From assembly GCA_025716815.1 (NCBI GenBank), contig JAIXMN010000002.1, positions 1,178,001 to 1,242,000 of the forward strand: a DNA stretch of 64,000 bases, in the 5' to 3' direction. Origin of the DNA: Dichotomocladium elegans. Taxonomy: Eukaryota > Mucoromycota > Mucoromycetes > Mucorales > Lichtheimiaceae. The notes beneath the pieces are model-generated. The model was not told where the DNA came from. It did no database searches and was given only the letters and a program-made list of their open reading frames with translations. Positions 46,821-58,864 of the stretch are shown in pieces. Position numbers and translations under genes: made by a program. Each line of letters opens with the position of its first letter. Position 1 is the stretch's first letter.

Positions 46821-48911
46821 ATGAAGCTGTTCTCTAGCAATCCACAATATGTGGGTTACCGGTTGACTGCCTCTGCCCTCTTCGTTCTCCTCTCCTCCAC
46901 CGCTTTTGCTGCAACATCATCCTCCGATCCTTGTGCTGCCATCGCTGGCCAGACAACGGCTAGCTTCACTGAAGCAAAGGCTTGTCTTGAGCATTTTCCA
47001 TTTAACAAGGATTTTGCCGCTCAAACTATCGACACTGTCCGAAAAGTGACAAATCAGCTTTACGTTTTCAATGTAAATAGCAGCTTCAGTCCAAATAACG
47101 CCACTTACTCATTTCACTTATATTCTTGCCGTTTAGGAAATCGCTGCAGCGCCACCAATCGTCGAAGGTCTCGAAGTTGTCCCTGTAAATATTTCATATG
47201 GCCTCAATGTCATCGAAGCACAAAAATGGGAATCCGATAGAGCTTTTCAAGATGCCGTTGCTTTACTGCTTGACAAAGTCCAAGATGCACATCTGGTAAA
47301 ATAGCAATGCCGTTACGATTGTGTTGGTTTTTTCTCCCTTTCCTTTTTTCTGACTAGCCTTTGCAGGTTTACTCGCCCTTCTGCTACCGACAATTTATTT
47401 TCTGGCAGCCCATCCAGCTTAATTCTCTTATTCGCAACCAGCGTCTTGTGGTGAATGTCGCCTACGTCAAAGATGATATTTGGCCAGAGGCCAAGAAGGA
47501 ATGGGTTGGGTGCGAAGTCACCCATATTGACGACCGTGAAGCACTTGACATGGTGGTCGACTATGCTGTGAACAATAATGGAGAAAGCAAAGATGTCAAT
47601 ACTTGCTACAACAATATCATGAATACGATGAACTACTTTCACGGATGGGACGACGGAGCTGACGATCTCGGATATCACCGTTTCTTGCCCGCTCAGGAGA
47701 TGCACTCATACACAATGCGATGTCCAAAGAGTGGAAGTAATCCTGTAGACGAAGATTACGACGTCCCATTCACCGTCAAGGTGCCTTGGGTTGCTCAGGT
47801 TCCCCAAGGTTTCACGGATGCCGAGACTTACTGGGAGAGTTTTTGCCAATCGCCTTATTCGTCTACTTCATTGGCAAGACGCGACGGCAAATGGACGGCC
47901 GAAAGCGCCGAGGAACTTAAGAGAATCCACGAAGCTCAAGCCTTTGATCTTTCCCCCGCAGCTATGAACAGCATCGGCGGCGGTGACAGACGTTACGTTG
48001 AATTCATCGAACTCGATGATGGTGTTGGCGTAGTCGATATCCAGAGTTTTTCGGTGGCCAGTCAAGATCGTATTGCCTTCGTCGAGAATTTCACGGCTGG
48101 GCTTGAAGATTTTGCTTCCAAGGGCATCAAGAAAATCATTCTCGATCTATCTCAGAACGGCGGTGGTGATGCCTGCGCGGGTGAATTCATCATCAATTCA
48201 TTCTTTGAGTCAACTCCAGACTATCCATCCGATGTAAAATACTCCCCGTTCCTGGAACGGGTCATCAACAAGGCTTATGCCGAACAGTCGACGAAGTGGT
48301 ACGATTATCACGCCGAAGGCTTTCCTACCGGCAGTCCTGACTGGTATCGAAATACTGTCACTTATAAACGTGGAAAGAGCGAGGTCAAGTTCTCGCAGCC
48401 GATTACATTGAGCTGTGATGGGTGGAATGCGGGTTTGCCAAAACGCTTTATCAACAAGACATGGAAATCATCTGATATGCTTATCTTGTCCGACGGTCGT
48501 TGTGGTTCCACCTGCGCCATTGTTGCCTCACGGCTGCGTCTTTCGCACAAGGTGCCTGCCATGGGTTTTGGTGGTATCCGTGGCAACAGCATGCAGTTTG
48601 CCTCATTCCCAGGAGGTGAGAGCGAGCGTCTCTCTGGCTTTTTGATGGACTTGCAAAGCTTGGATTTGGCGGATGATCCCGATGCGCCCTCACCGTTCCC
48701 TGAGCGTGCCGACATGGGATGGACATTCCGCGAGGTGTATCGTCCTGTGACAGGCAAAGAAATCGGTTTGGAAACCAACTTGCTAGAATATAGTGTCATC
48801 AATGCCGACTGCCGACTCTACTTTAATGACCAGAACGCGGACGACGTCCACGAGCTCTGGCGACAAGCTGCCGAGGTGATGTTGAAGGGCGAATGTCCTT
48901 TACAAGAATAG
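46821..48911 (+). CDS. Secreted S41-family serine peptidase (tail-specific protease/CPAF-like)
   Basis: Serine peptidase of family S41 with a ClpP/crotonase-like fold. The start at 46821 gives a signal peptide with a hydrophobic core (TASALFVLLSSTAFA), so secretion is likely. Three exons: 46821-47072, 47137-47295 and 47367-48911, all GT-AG and in frame, giving about 650 residues. DAHLVYSPFCYRQF spans the second junction and matches the conserved Asp-x-His segment. The core strand motif KIILDLSQNGGGDACAGEF is followed by the nucleophile motif LSDGRCGSTCAIVASRL with the catalytic Ser. A Cys-rich N-terminal region fits an extracellular protein. Family members in fungi are common but little studied, so the substrate is unknown. 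No lesion is seen. Confidence 0.9.
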
Positions 48912-49639
48912 AAATATGTATTGTTCTATTTTTTCTTTCTTGCAATCGTTGTACTTGATCCTACCTATCTACCGTATAAATACCCACCCCTCACACCTTT
49001 GTGTTTATTCGGCAGTCTTACATGCTTTTAAAAATGGAAAGACAGCTATTTCCTACCGTACAAAGGAAAAGAATCTTGCTTAGGACGTTCTGTATAGACT
49101 GGACATCGCGAGGAAGAGCGCATGGTGCAGTAGTGAATAAGACAGCAGCTGGGAGGTGGGGGTAGCGCGCGAGAATTTCGTCATTATGTTGGACAATGGG
49201 GGAGGGAAGTTCATTACATTTATTTTCAATCAAGTTTGCGTCATGCGATCATGGATATCACGCCATCGGTAGATAGTGTTTGCAATTTCTGCGTGGAATA
49301 AGCCGATGAAATGATGATGTTTGCAGATCGAGCGTCTTTGTTGTCACATAGCAGGCTGTATTGCTCTCTTCCCACCCGGTTCATCTATAGGCTCCCTCCT
49401 CTCCATTCTATGATTGGAGAGTGGCCCAAGTATCTTGCTTATCGCATCTTTAACCTTGCGGTAACAGGGCCTGGAGGTTCTTTAGGGGGGATTGTAAGAG
49501 TCGGCCTTGGCGTTAGCAATGCATTCGTGATTTCCTGTCAGAAGCGACTTTTACTGTACCTTGCTTTTTACAGGCTTGGCAGACGACAGGTCACTTTCAC
49601 CATCATCCTGGGACTTGGCACGTCGGAACCATTCTGGAA
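48912..49639. other. Intergenic, no secure gene
   Basis: 3' region of the peptidase gene, then unassigned sequence. A minus-strand stretch at about 49500-49650 reads fairly smoothly (EIPEWFRRAKSQDDG) and might belong to the decayed gene upstream on the minus strand, but no motif supports it. Confidence 0.35.
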
Positions 49640-51480
49640 TTTCGCCATTGACCCGGAAGCTCAGGAGGATGTGCCTGGAGTTAAGCACGGCCGTCGTGTC
49701 TCGGTTCCAAAGCCGCGGATGAGCTCATGGTAACGGGCCATGGGTGCAGTCCAATTTCCCATGACAAGGATGGTGTCCCTTCCGAACCTGTGTCGTATTG
49801 TCCGCACCAATCTAGCATTGGCCTGTCTCTGGTTGATATATAGGCAGAGGGACGCAATTTCCTGATGGAGCGGATAGTTGTGCGTCTCACGATCAGTAGT
49901 CCATGGATGCATTTTTCGAGCTCGACGCTTCCCCCACTCGCTCTTTGCCGGCCCATACTTTCTGTGCACTGGGTGCGTTGATACCATACGGGTAGTGATT
50001 GTACTGCCATAAGAGCTGCTGGGAAGCGACCGTTCCCTTCCTCGGGCCTCGACGTAGAGCTTGTACCTGGTGGCATTGACAGTGCTGTGGGATACCTGTT
50101 CGAGCCTAGCCTCGGCGTCGCCGGTAATGCTTCCGTCATCATAACGATGCTTGGCGATGTCACGCATTTGCCAAAAGCGCACCATCCTTGTTTCTCGGGC
50201 CCGCTGGTTGTGCGTATTCCTGTATATTTTGGAGTGCCCCGGGCGTGCTCAACTCATGCATCCCATAAAGAATATCGCAACGGCCTGGGTCAATGAAAAG
50301 ACATTTACCCTTGGTGTCTTTTAACTCGTCCTGTGGGACGTTGTAAATGTAGGAACAATCTGCAGAGTGATCGTCCTTTCACTGCTTCCTCCGAGTGCCC
50401 TTGCTGCTCTTTCCATCGTCATCAGCCCGGTTTCGCTTGCGACGAAAGTTCCTCTTTGCGTCAGGAGTCTTGAGGATGACGGATATAGATAATCCATCCG
50501 TTTGTATCGTTCCTAAGAAGCTTCTGCCATGCCTATCCTTGAATGCCTTGGACTTGAGATCAAGTACCTTCCCCCCATGTCTTTTCGATCGACGGTGCTT
50601 TAATGGATGCCTGCCTTGATATATGCTGGCCGAGGATTCGCGTGTCGATGTGCATGTGGGACAGAACCCAGGAAGTTCAGAGAGGGAAGGGGCTGGATTG
50701 ACTTTGCCGCTCTTGCCTCTAAGAATGTGGAGAATTCATAGAAATTATTGAAATGTTTCTCCGGAGATTTCTTGACGTTATAGTAGATATCATCTTCTGT
50801 GAACGCATAAGTGTATCGTCATATGCTTGGAGGATCGGTGACAACTCAGCGAGGATGGGCTGGAACTTGTGTTCATCTTTGTTAACCATTTCCTTGCGTA
50901 GATCTTCCTTTCACTAACTTATGTTCAACAGAGTGTTGATAGCGCGCCGGAAACACTCACCAAATCGTAGCTGGGCATTAACTTTGTAGGCTGTCATGAT
51001 GTCAGTGCTGACATAGGCTGCCACCTGGGACATGTTGCAGTGTTGACCAGGCTCAATGTCGGCAGACTTCGTATAGTCTTTAAAGTGTCTCTGTATGAGC
51101 GTCCTTATTGCCTTGGTCGACGGCTTAACCTTCTCGCGCAAGACCTTTCTCTCTGACAGATTGAGGAATACTTTATAAAATAATTGCTTGACCGAAGAGC
51201 TCGTTGGGATCGAAGTCGCGGTCGCGTTTCAGATCGTGGAGGAAGATCCAGAGCGACAACTGGTACGTGTGCGAGTGATAAGAAAGTGGGTAGTCTGCAC
51301 CGGCTTTTTCAGCATCTCCTGGTACTCCTGCTTCCATCCAACATATCTCAAAGAGGTCTTGATAACGCTGACATTGCTTTCGGCCATTATCGATCTAATA
51401 GTGGGTTTGACAAGTATGTACGTGCACGGCTGGGGATGTATCGAGTTCGAAGAAAAGGAAAGAGCACCTCAAACAACTGA
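49640..51480 (-). pseudogene. TnpB/Fanzor-like RNA-guided nuclease gene, decayed
   Basis: Read on minus, several frames together give a protein like the TnpB-related (Fanzor-type) proteins common in Mucorales. N-terminal pieces: SLRYVGWKQEYQEML, THFLITRTYQLSLWIFLHDL, KVFLNLSERKVLREKVKPS and STDIMTAYKVNAQLRFGE (about 51420-50914). A middle piece, CSYIYNVPQDELKDTKGK, leads to FIDPGRCDILYGMHE (about 50300-50255), which fits the RuvC-I motif with its Asp. Then come SSYGSTITTR and ASLCLYINQRQANARLVRTI (about 50010-49810), and TILVMGNWTAPMARYHELIR (about 49770-49715). The usual zinc ribbon and RuvC-III end are not found. At least four frameshifts or stops are present. The family call rests on motif memory, not a search. 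Confidence 0.6.
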
Positions 51481-52397
51481 TATTTATGTTGGTAGCTGAT
51501 AAAATCATTCAATTAATTATGCGTTTCTTTATCAATTTCTAACATGGTTCTGTGCAACGCAGAGAAGAGTTTGCCGAGATTACGTAAATAAGGCGCAAGA
51601 GGTATGCTGGGTGGATTGAGAATCGAAGACAACGCGGTTGTATTCGCTTCTACCGATGCTGCTGGCGACCAGCCTGAGCATCTCTTCGAAAAAGAAGCTG
51701 CTTGACAAATGATAACACTCCTCTTGCTATTTTTGGTGAGCGACCTTCTGCTAAGCATCCCTATGGGTTTATTACTAACAAAGAAATCATAATAAAGCAA
51801 ATAAAGTGTTTAGTTCCATTCCCTTGCCAACGGGTTGCCAGCGAGAAAGTTCCACCAGTAGGCTCTGCCTTCATCAAGCAACAAAATTGAGCAGCATATG
51901 GCTTCGATCAATATCAAGCATACGTTGCTGATGAGTGAAGTACTATCCCAAGTACAGTGCAGTATAGTATTACACAGTGAAGACCTCTCTTGTGTTGGTA
52001 CTCCCGTCTATAGTCATCAATAGAGGAAAGCCTTTGTTTGTGTGGTGTGAACATGGTGGTTGCCAATGTTCCTATTAACAAAGCATGCAATGAGAAGCCA
52101 TTGAAGCGTAAAAAGACACTACCCTCGCTGCTGACAATGACGCGTTCTGCGGCATGCAGCAGTGGCTGGTAGCAATGATAGCAAGGCACAATGCAATTTC
52201 GTATTCCGCCGGTGAATAGCCCAGAAAATCCAATAGATCGACACACTGGGTTTAAACGAGTGAGGGAATACGCAATTTTCCAATGGGGGTGGGCGAGCCC
52301 AGAGAGGCAAAAGCAAAAAAGGGCTGCTTGGTTTTCCCTTCTCCCCTCCGAACGCCCTGCCCAACTTAGAAAAAAAAAAGAAACGACTATTCACACC
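51481..52397. other. Intergenic, upstream of the Dsk2 gene
   Basis: A minus-strand frame at 51513-51800 (95 residues, Ser-rich) has no domain or splice partners and is not called. The 52250-52395 part is the probable Dsk2 promoter and leader, with an A-run just before the start codon. Confidence 0.4.
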
Positions 52398-54513
52398 ATG
52401 GGAAATCCCGTCACCGTGAAAATTAGACCATCCAGTGGCGACCTCTTTGATGTCGAATTTGATCCCGAATCCACCACAGTCAAGCAACTGAAGGAAATCA
52501 TCGTGCAAAAGTTGGATAACGTACTCGAAGACCGAATCAAGCTTGTCTACTCGGGACGGATACTTAAGGACAACGAGCTTTGCATTACGTACAGTAAGTC
52601 AAGTCTACCCGTTGGGTAGTGATTACGAGGAAGGACCCATGTCTTCAAGAGGAAGGAAAAACCCGTCTCGGGTGTGTGTACGGAGAAACCTCAAGCTCCT
52701 TGAGAGCAAGATGCCGAAGTAGGAAGGATTGTTAATAAATGTGGGTTCTTTTTCTTTTTGCCAAATAGAGATTTCTCAAGGGCACACTATTCATATGGTG
52801 ATTTCGGGTGGTGGTGGCAGTGGCGCCCCGAGGGCATCTTCACCTGCGCAGCCCACGAAACCAACGAGCCCTGCCTCGTCACCCAGAGGGCAAAACTCGA
52901 CGACAACGACGACGACGGCATCAACAGCACCATCACCAACAGCTGACCGCGGTGAGACAGTATTTCCTGGCCTGGGTGGATTCCCCGCGATGGGACCAGG
53001 TGATCTTTTCGGAGGAGGAGGAGGTGGTGGTGACCTTCGCATGCCGCTCATGGACCCTGAGGGAATGCAGCAAATTATGAATTCGCCCATAATGCAGAAC
53101 CTTCTGAACAATACTGGTAATTGCAGCAGAAATTGGAAGCGTACAAGTGTGAATGCATGTGTAGAACAAACGGATTCACCTAGACTATGCTAGAATTTGT
53201 TCGGGCCATTATTTTAAGCAATCCCCAATTGCGGACACTCGTCGAAGAGAATCCCGAAATCGCCCACGTTGTTAATGATCCTGCCTTTTTGCGGCAATCC
53301 ATAGAGATGATGAGGTTTGATAGTAGTAAGGTTGTAGAAACCTAATAGACTGACTCACTTGTGTATATGGGTATATTAGAAACCCGGAGATGTTTCGGCA
53401 AATGCAACGAAGCAACGACCGTGCGCTTTCAAATATCGAGGCAAGTCAATGCTGATAAATCAATATATGTGTGTACGCTGCAACTGACGATACAAAAACA
53501 CGGTTAGGCTCTGCCAGGTGGCTTTAATCATTTGCGTCAAATGTATAATATGATTCGTGACCCCTTGGATTCGTCGACCCGTCAGGACAACCAGGCATCC
53601 GAAGAAGCCAACCGGCGGTTGGCAAGGCAACTAAACGTGACAAGTATTCCAGGTAAGTAACAGAAAGAAATAAGAATTACTTGACTTAACATTCTATGAT
53701 GATGTGCCTAGAAAATCAATTGAACACGCAAGCATTACCAAATCCCTGGGCTCCCCGCCCCGCACAACCTTCGAATCAGCAGACAGCATCTAGTGCTGGA
53801 ACTGGCTTTACTTCTTCTAACAACTCTGCTGCCAACCCTTTTGCTGGTATGTCCTGTTATCTCTACATATCGAATGACGACGAGTTCATATTTTCTTTAT
53901 AAGGACTATCGATGTTCCCTTTCATGAACCCTCATCCTGTAAGTCTTATGATATTAGATAATCTATCACAAACTGTATATTTGACGCGGAAACACAATTA
54001 TCAGGATGGCACTCCAAGAACTACCTCTCCTCCAACTACTAATGCTTCGCAACAACAACAACAACAACAGCAGCAGCAGCAGCAGCAGCAGGTTCCTTTC
54101 TGGGCTGATCCTTCATTTGTCCAGGCCAGCATGCAACTCCGGCAGGCAATGGCAGGGACGCAATCACAGCAGCAGGATGGTGGAAACGGAACCCAACCGC
54201 AACCACAGCAGCAATCGCAACAGCCTCCTGCGTTTTCCATGTTCCCTATTTGGAACTTAGGAGGGTGAGCCCTGGGGATTTGGATGTGAATTGGGGAGAT
54301 GCTGGTCGGCTGACAGTGAGGCTTCGTCTTAGCATGAGCAACAATGCTGCTTCACCTTCTCCAACGTCTACCGAGCCTCCCGAGACGCGCTTCCGATCCC
54401 AATTGGAGCAGCTTGAAGAAATGGGGTTCTCGGAACGGCAAGCCAATATCCGGGCTTTACTAGCTACTGGTGGGAATGTCCAAGCTGCGATTGAATATCT
54501 TTTATCCAACTAG
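52398..54513 (+). CDS. DSK2: Ubiquilin/Dsk2, UBL-UBA ubiquitin receptor
   Basis: Shuttle factor that carries ubiquitinated proteins to the proteasome. The start at 52398 (CACCATGG context) gives the ubiquitin-like domain: [31 protein letters not shown] and [16 protein letters not shown] Gly/Ser/Thr-rich linker follows, then STI1-type repeats: [56 protein letters not shown] and [14 protein letters not shown] poly-Gln tract lies at about 54049-54090. The C-terminal UBA domain is complete: [20 protein letters not shown], then [19 protein letters not shown], stopping at 54513. About nine exons with 50-150 bp introns keep frame. The plus-strand frame is also open upstream of 52398, but similarity begins at this Met. 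Confidence 0.95.
54049..54090 (+). repeat. (CAA/CAG)n tract encoding poly-Gln in Dsk2
   Basis: A run of CAA then CAG codons gives 14 Gln in the linker before the UBA domain. Further Gln-rich codons follow to about 54230. Confidence 0.9.
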
Positions 54514-55381
54514 TGCACACGCAAACACATGTACACACGCACACCTCTGTGGCCATTTTTCTTAAACTCCAACAAGCCCTGCCTATCCATATACTCTCTT
54601 ATTTCATCATTTATCTCTAATAGTTTCACATAAATCCTGTAGACTATATGGAATAATAACGAGCAGACAACGTTATCTATCTTTATTACAATAGCCAATT
54701 TGAACACATAATATAACCATAGCGTATGCTATGCTCCTACGTATATAGATCAATTATGGTTGGTTTTGGACTATAAACCTACATATCGTGCTCGCTCATT
54801 TCACATGGACTTGTTGCAGCAGCCGCAGCACAACACGTACATTGACAGACGTCATCCATGATGCTACCTACTACAGCGTATCTCATTGGAAGCCTCATCT
54901 TCTTATTGACCAGGCGTTTGTGATCGACGCCCATTGAGCAAACGATAACGCACGGCGAACGCATAAAGTTTGTGTAACCTTAGCCCTGTGCCGTGGAGTC
55001 AGCCTCTTACTTAATCGGGCCCGCCTTCTCGAGCGATGATAGGCGACCCATCCCGGATTACTAATATTTCTATCTACAGAGGATATTATTTAGATCATGA
55101 TACTCGTTGTGGATGACGAGATCTGAGCCATTGATTAGGTGTATATCAGTACATCATGGATCAAGGCACCAGAGTCAGGCCTGCAATGAGATGGAGATTA
55201 GGAACGAATATTGTAAAGTGATGAAAAGGTTCTAAAAAGCTGATATCGTTTTAATTGTGGCCCTCTCTCTGTGTGTGCGTGTGGGTGCGGAAGAAATCGA
55301 ACTGGTGTATCTTAACATCCCCTTTTATTTATAGTCATTGGCTGAATCTGTTCGGGCCATTTTAAGTTCGTTGACGATGCT
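54514..55381. other. Convergent 3' region of Dsk2 and Pcf11 genes
   Basis: About 870 bp. It contains a 61-codon minus-strand frame (54779-54964) that begins MRSPCVIVCSMGVDHKRL and ends Cys/Ala-rich (CQCTCCAAAAATSPCEM). It reads like protein but I recognise no family and see no splice partners. The rest is AT-rich with no gene. Confidence 0.4.
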
Positions 55382-58300
55382 CTATACCCAGATATTAGTC
55401 CACACCCGTGATATCCTTCGAAACAAAACACTTGCCTGATCCATTTCTTCTGCTTTACGTTTCATTCCCATCGCGTCTACTTTTGGATTGCCTTCATCCA
55501 TCATATCAGCGTCTTCATTGTTTGACACCAGCGTGCCGCTCTTCACAGCGTCTGTGTGACATGTCGCATGGTATATCTAATAGTAGTATTCGGGTGCCGA
55601 CAGTTAGTGGATGGCGATCTCACTCTTTCCAACTAAATGGGTTCCCCCCTCCCCAATTTACCGTGTTGTTCACCAAGACAGCATTTCTGTACATCCACTC
55701 CTCTTCATCGTCGTTCCAGAAATCGACAAATCGTTCGCCACAAATCGGACATGGCTTCCGATCATTTTCATCGGGCATGACGACCAAATTACTTTCAGAG
55801 CTTACCGTGTCCGCTGCGCCTGTGGCCATCGGCGAGCCTGTACCAACGCCCGCGTTGTTATTGCTGGCGTCTGTCAAAAAGGCCGGAGCTGGATTGAAGT
55901 AAAAAAAAATACGATGCATGAATAGAGTAAAAAACATTGCGTTTCTCCTTTGTATGTCTTCTTTTTTTCTACCTTGATGGCTTGTCAGTTCACCGCCTGC
56001 GCCACTGACCCACTCGTCCTCGGTGACGAACCAAGATCGCGACAATCCACGCTTGACCCGCTCCTTCATACGCCGATTCTGTCGAAAATGCGAGTCTAAA
56101 TGGGCATCCATCTTGTTTTGGCCCTCGGGTGTTTTCGGATATCGAAAGCCGCATTGTTTGCACTGCAGCGGGAGACCCGAGTATAGCACTTCCACGGCTC
56201 CTGGACGTGCACTTTTTTTGGTTTTGGTTTTTTTTGGTTTTTGGCAATTTTCATAACAAAAATACCCATTAACAACAACGGATTTAAGATACTGTAAACT
56301 CCTACATTCTAAAGATACACACATTTGAAGATCTTTGCTGTCCAGGCGAATCATCATATTGGTTGACGTAGGGTCGTTCCGCCCTTCGTTGCCACTGGTG
56401 GTGGCGATGATAGGTGGGGTTGCAGGGATTGTCGATATGGCTGTCGGGGGTGCTGGTGCTGGTGCAGATGCTGATGCTGGTAGTGCTGGTGCAGGAGAAC
56501 CACTATTAAGATAGCCTAAGGACGCCAAACTCTGCACAAGCTCGAGCGCATTTAGTGCAGGCGGAGGCGTGGCCGTTGCAGGCTGGTTTAGGGGGGGTGC
56601 AATAGCAACAGTAGCAGTAGGAGCAGTAACAGCAGATATGGGAAGTGGTGGTTGTGGCGGCATGGAAGCCGAGGGGGGATAGGCGAGACGAACAGGATTA
56701 CCTGCCATGGATGGGGCTGGAACTGCGGTCACTGTCGGTGGTGCAGGTCCTGGTGTCGGATGCATGATCTGGTCGATCTGTTGCTGGACCGTGGCTGCTT
56801 GTGTGGGTGGAAGCCCGGGGAGGATGGCTTGAATCTAGGAACAGCGTGTGTGTTAGAAAAAAAAAGAGAGGGTGTGCTCTTCGTTCTCTCACCTGAGAGA
56901 AAAGCTGCGAAAGTTGTTCCGCCCCTTCCTTGCGCACAGGCTCGCCGATCGGTGGCATCTGTGCATCCGGCCGTTGCTCAATTCTCGGAGCCATTCTCCT
57001 TCGTTTCTTTTGCTTCTTTACCTGGCTAGAAGGTGGCTGCTTTGGTCGCTGTTGTTGCTGTGGATGATGAAGATGGTGGAGGCCACGGTCCTGCACGGAT
57101 GGTGAGGCATATTCAAGCCTATTGCGTGGATCTCTTGAATTACTGCCGCTTGGGCCGGTGCTACCACCGGCACCAGTGCCCTGAGGGGAAGATGTAAATC
57201 GACATTGTCTTATACTGTTTCGCCAACACACTTACACGAGGCACAAAGTTTGGGTTGACATGAATCTGTTGGTTCCGAGACAGCGGTTGGGAAGGCGATG
57301 GCGCGTATCGCACAGCCGGATGGGATGGTTGGGAAAGATGCTGTGGGGGTAGATGCTGATGCTGCTGTTGTGGTGCTTGTAGTGTAGGATGAAGATATTG
57401 CTGGTGTTGTTGTTGTTGTTGTTGTTGTTGCTGCTGCTGCTGCTGCTGCTGACGCTCGCGCATGAAATTCACAGCCCGTTCAATGGGCTCAATCACATGG
57501 CGGGAGAAAACAGGCTGGCCGTTTGGCATCCCGTTCTTCCAAGTCTGGAGCAGACGTTCAAAGCTCCGGCGGGTCTGAGGATCCGTTAAGGTGTAGGCAT
57601 CCATGAAAGTGCTTCTGATATTTCTTGCAAAATGGTCTATGTAAACACCTCCTACATTTTTACAGATCGAATCAATTAAATATAGAACAGGAAGCTTCTG
57701 GCCGGGCGCGTTCTGGATGTAAAAAAGATAAAACAAGAATGTTAATTAATTCCCTCTCAGAGATCGGTCACAACGGCTTAAAACGTCATATAAAGAAAAG
57801 GGGGAGTGTGGGTGTGTTATTTTTCAGAGGGAAAAAGGGGAATGAGAAGGTGTCAGCAAACATATAAAGAGAAAGAGGCGGAAATGGCTGCTGTGGTGGT
57901 TCTTCGTTTTTTTTTCTGTTTTGTCTTGTTGGGTTGGGTTGGGTTGGTTGGGTTGGTGTTTGGTTCTTTTATTTTTCTTTTAATCATCACAGCAAGAAAA
58001 CCGTGCCAGGCTCATGTTTTGTTTACCCTTTCCCCCTCACCCAAGGGTAAGCGGAAACACACCAATAGCCACGTAAAAATAAAAGAGGAAGAGAGTGATC
58101 CTCTCCTTTGTAATCGACATGCTAATTACCGGTGTTTTCTTTTTTACTTACGTGTCTGATTTGTTGTTCGATCTCACGCACAATGACATTGGCAGCATGT
58201 TGATTTTCTTGGGCGGTTATCGTGAGGCTTGTAATGATCGGCTTGCTATTAAAAGTAAGCTCTGAAAGCGCCGTGTGGTAGTTTCTCCGAATGGTCTCGA

Positions 58301-58388
58301 CATCTTGAAGATTTCCCTGCTGCTGCCTTGGCGGTGGATGTTGATTAAATGGGCTACTCATGGGCGGCATGTTGTTTTGCAAGGACAT
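55382..58388 (-). CDS. PCF11: Pcf11-like mRNA 3'-end processing and termination factor
   Basis: Subunit of cleavage factor IA. It binds the RNA polymerase II C-terminal domain and acts in cleavage, polyadenylation and termination. The start at 58388 gives [14 protein letters not shown] and then the [58 protein letters not shown] and [16 protein letters not shown] Gln-rich tract (57400-57450 in plus as TTG/CTG) and long Pro/Ala-rich parts follow. Two zinc-finger regions flank the C-terminal part: [20 protein letters not shown] with His ligands, and [20 protein letters not shown], closed by IYHATCHTD. Intron 1 (about 57720-58150) is much longer than the other introns here. The stop is taken at 55382; the last codons are uncertain, because CAG|GCAAGT near 55430 could be a GC-type donor. 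Confidence 0.92.
57398..57450 (-). repeat. Trinucleotide tract encoding poly-Gln in Pcf11
   Basis: TTG then CTG triplets on plus, read as CAG/CAA on minus, give about 17 Gln after the CID (RERQQQ). Confidence 0.9.
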
Positions 58389-58436
58389 TGTGTTATAATA
58401 CGACCAATAATCTTTTTTTCTTGACTGATTCCCCGT

Positions 58437-58513
58437 AGCGCAAGAGAGAGACAGAGATGCAGAGACAGAGACAGAGACAGAGACAGAGAGAGCGAGAGGG
58501 AGAGAGAGAGACA
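58437..58513. repeat. GA-rich microsatellite (GAGACA/GAGAGA)
   Basis: Repeated GAGACA and GAGAGA units just upstream of the Pcf11 start codon, in its likely leader or promoter. The minus strand is a CT-rich tract, which is common near fungal transcription starts. Confidence 0.9.
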
Positions 58514-58864
58514 ATGAGAATAAAAACCAGTCTTAGTCGTCATTTGTTCTCTTGGTCATGCGCATTTCTTTATTTTGCTTTTATTGTGTCCTAACCTCGG
58601 CCCTGTTATTGTCCGGAAGAGGTGAGAATAAAGACGGGGGGGAGGAGAAAGGAAGGCAGAGAGAGAAAGAGAAGCAATTTTTGTTGGGAAAGCGAACACC
58701 GAAAAAAAAAAAGATATTTGGTGTGGGCTTTTTTCTCGGGGTGTGAAAAGAGAAGAGCTGGTCGGTGTGAAATTTCGCAGCCCTTCATCCCCGAGCGCCC
58801 TTTTTTATCCTTCCCCCTTGTTCAGCGAACTATTTAAGGACAATTGCTGAGGACCTCTCCAACA

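Noticed and set aside
51513..51800. 95-codon minus-strand gene
   Set aside because: Ser-rich with no domain, next to a decayed element; not enough to support a gene.
52191..52397. N-terminal extension of Dsk2
   Set aside because: The frame is open by chance through the leader; the UBL domain begins right after the Met at 52398.
52791..53111. Minus-strand Pro/Gly-rich frame
   Set aside because: Antisense of the Gly/Ser-rich Dsk2 linker; the plus strand has the spliced, conserved frame.
54001..54240. Minus-strand Cys-rich frame
   Set aside because: Antisense of the CAA/CAG tract in Dsk2.
57925..57960. Interstitial telomere repeat
   Set aside because: The unit is GGGTT-like, not TTAGGG, and the run is only about 30 bp.
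58389..58514. N-terminal extension of Pcf11
   Set aside because: The added residues come from the GA/CT microsatellite; the conserved protein begins at MSLQNN.
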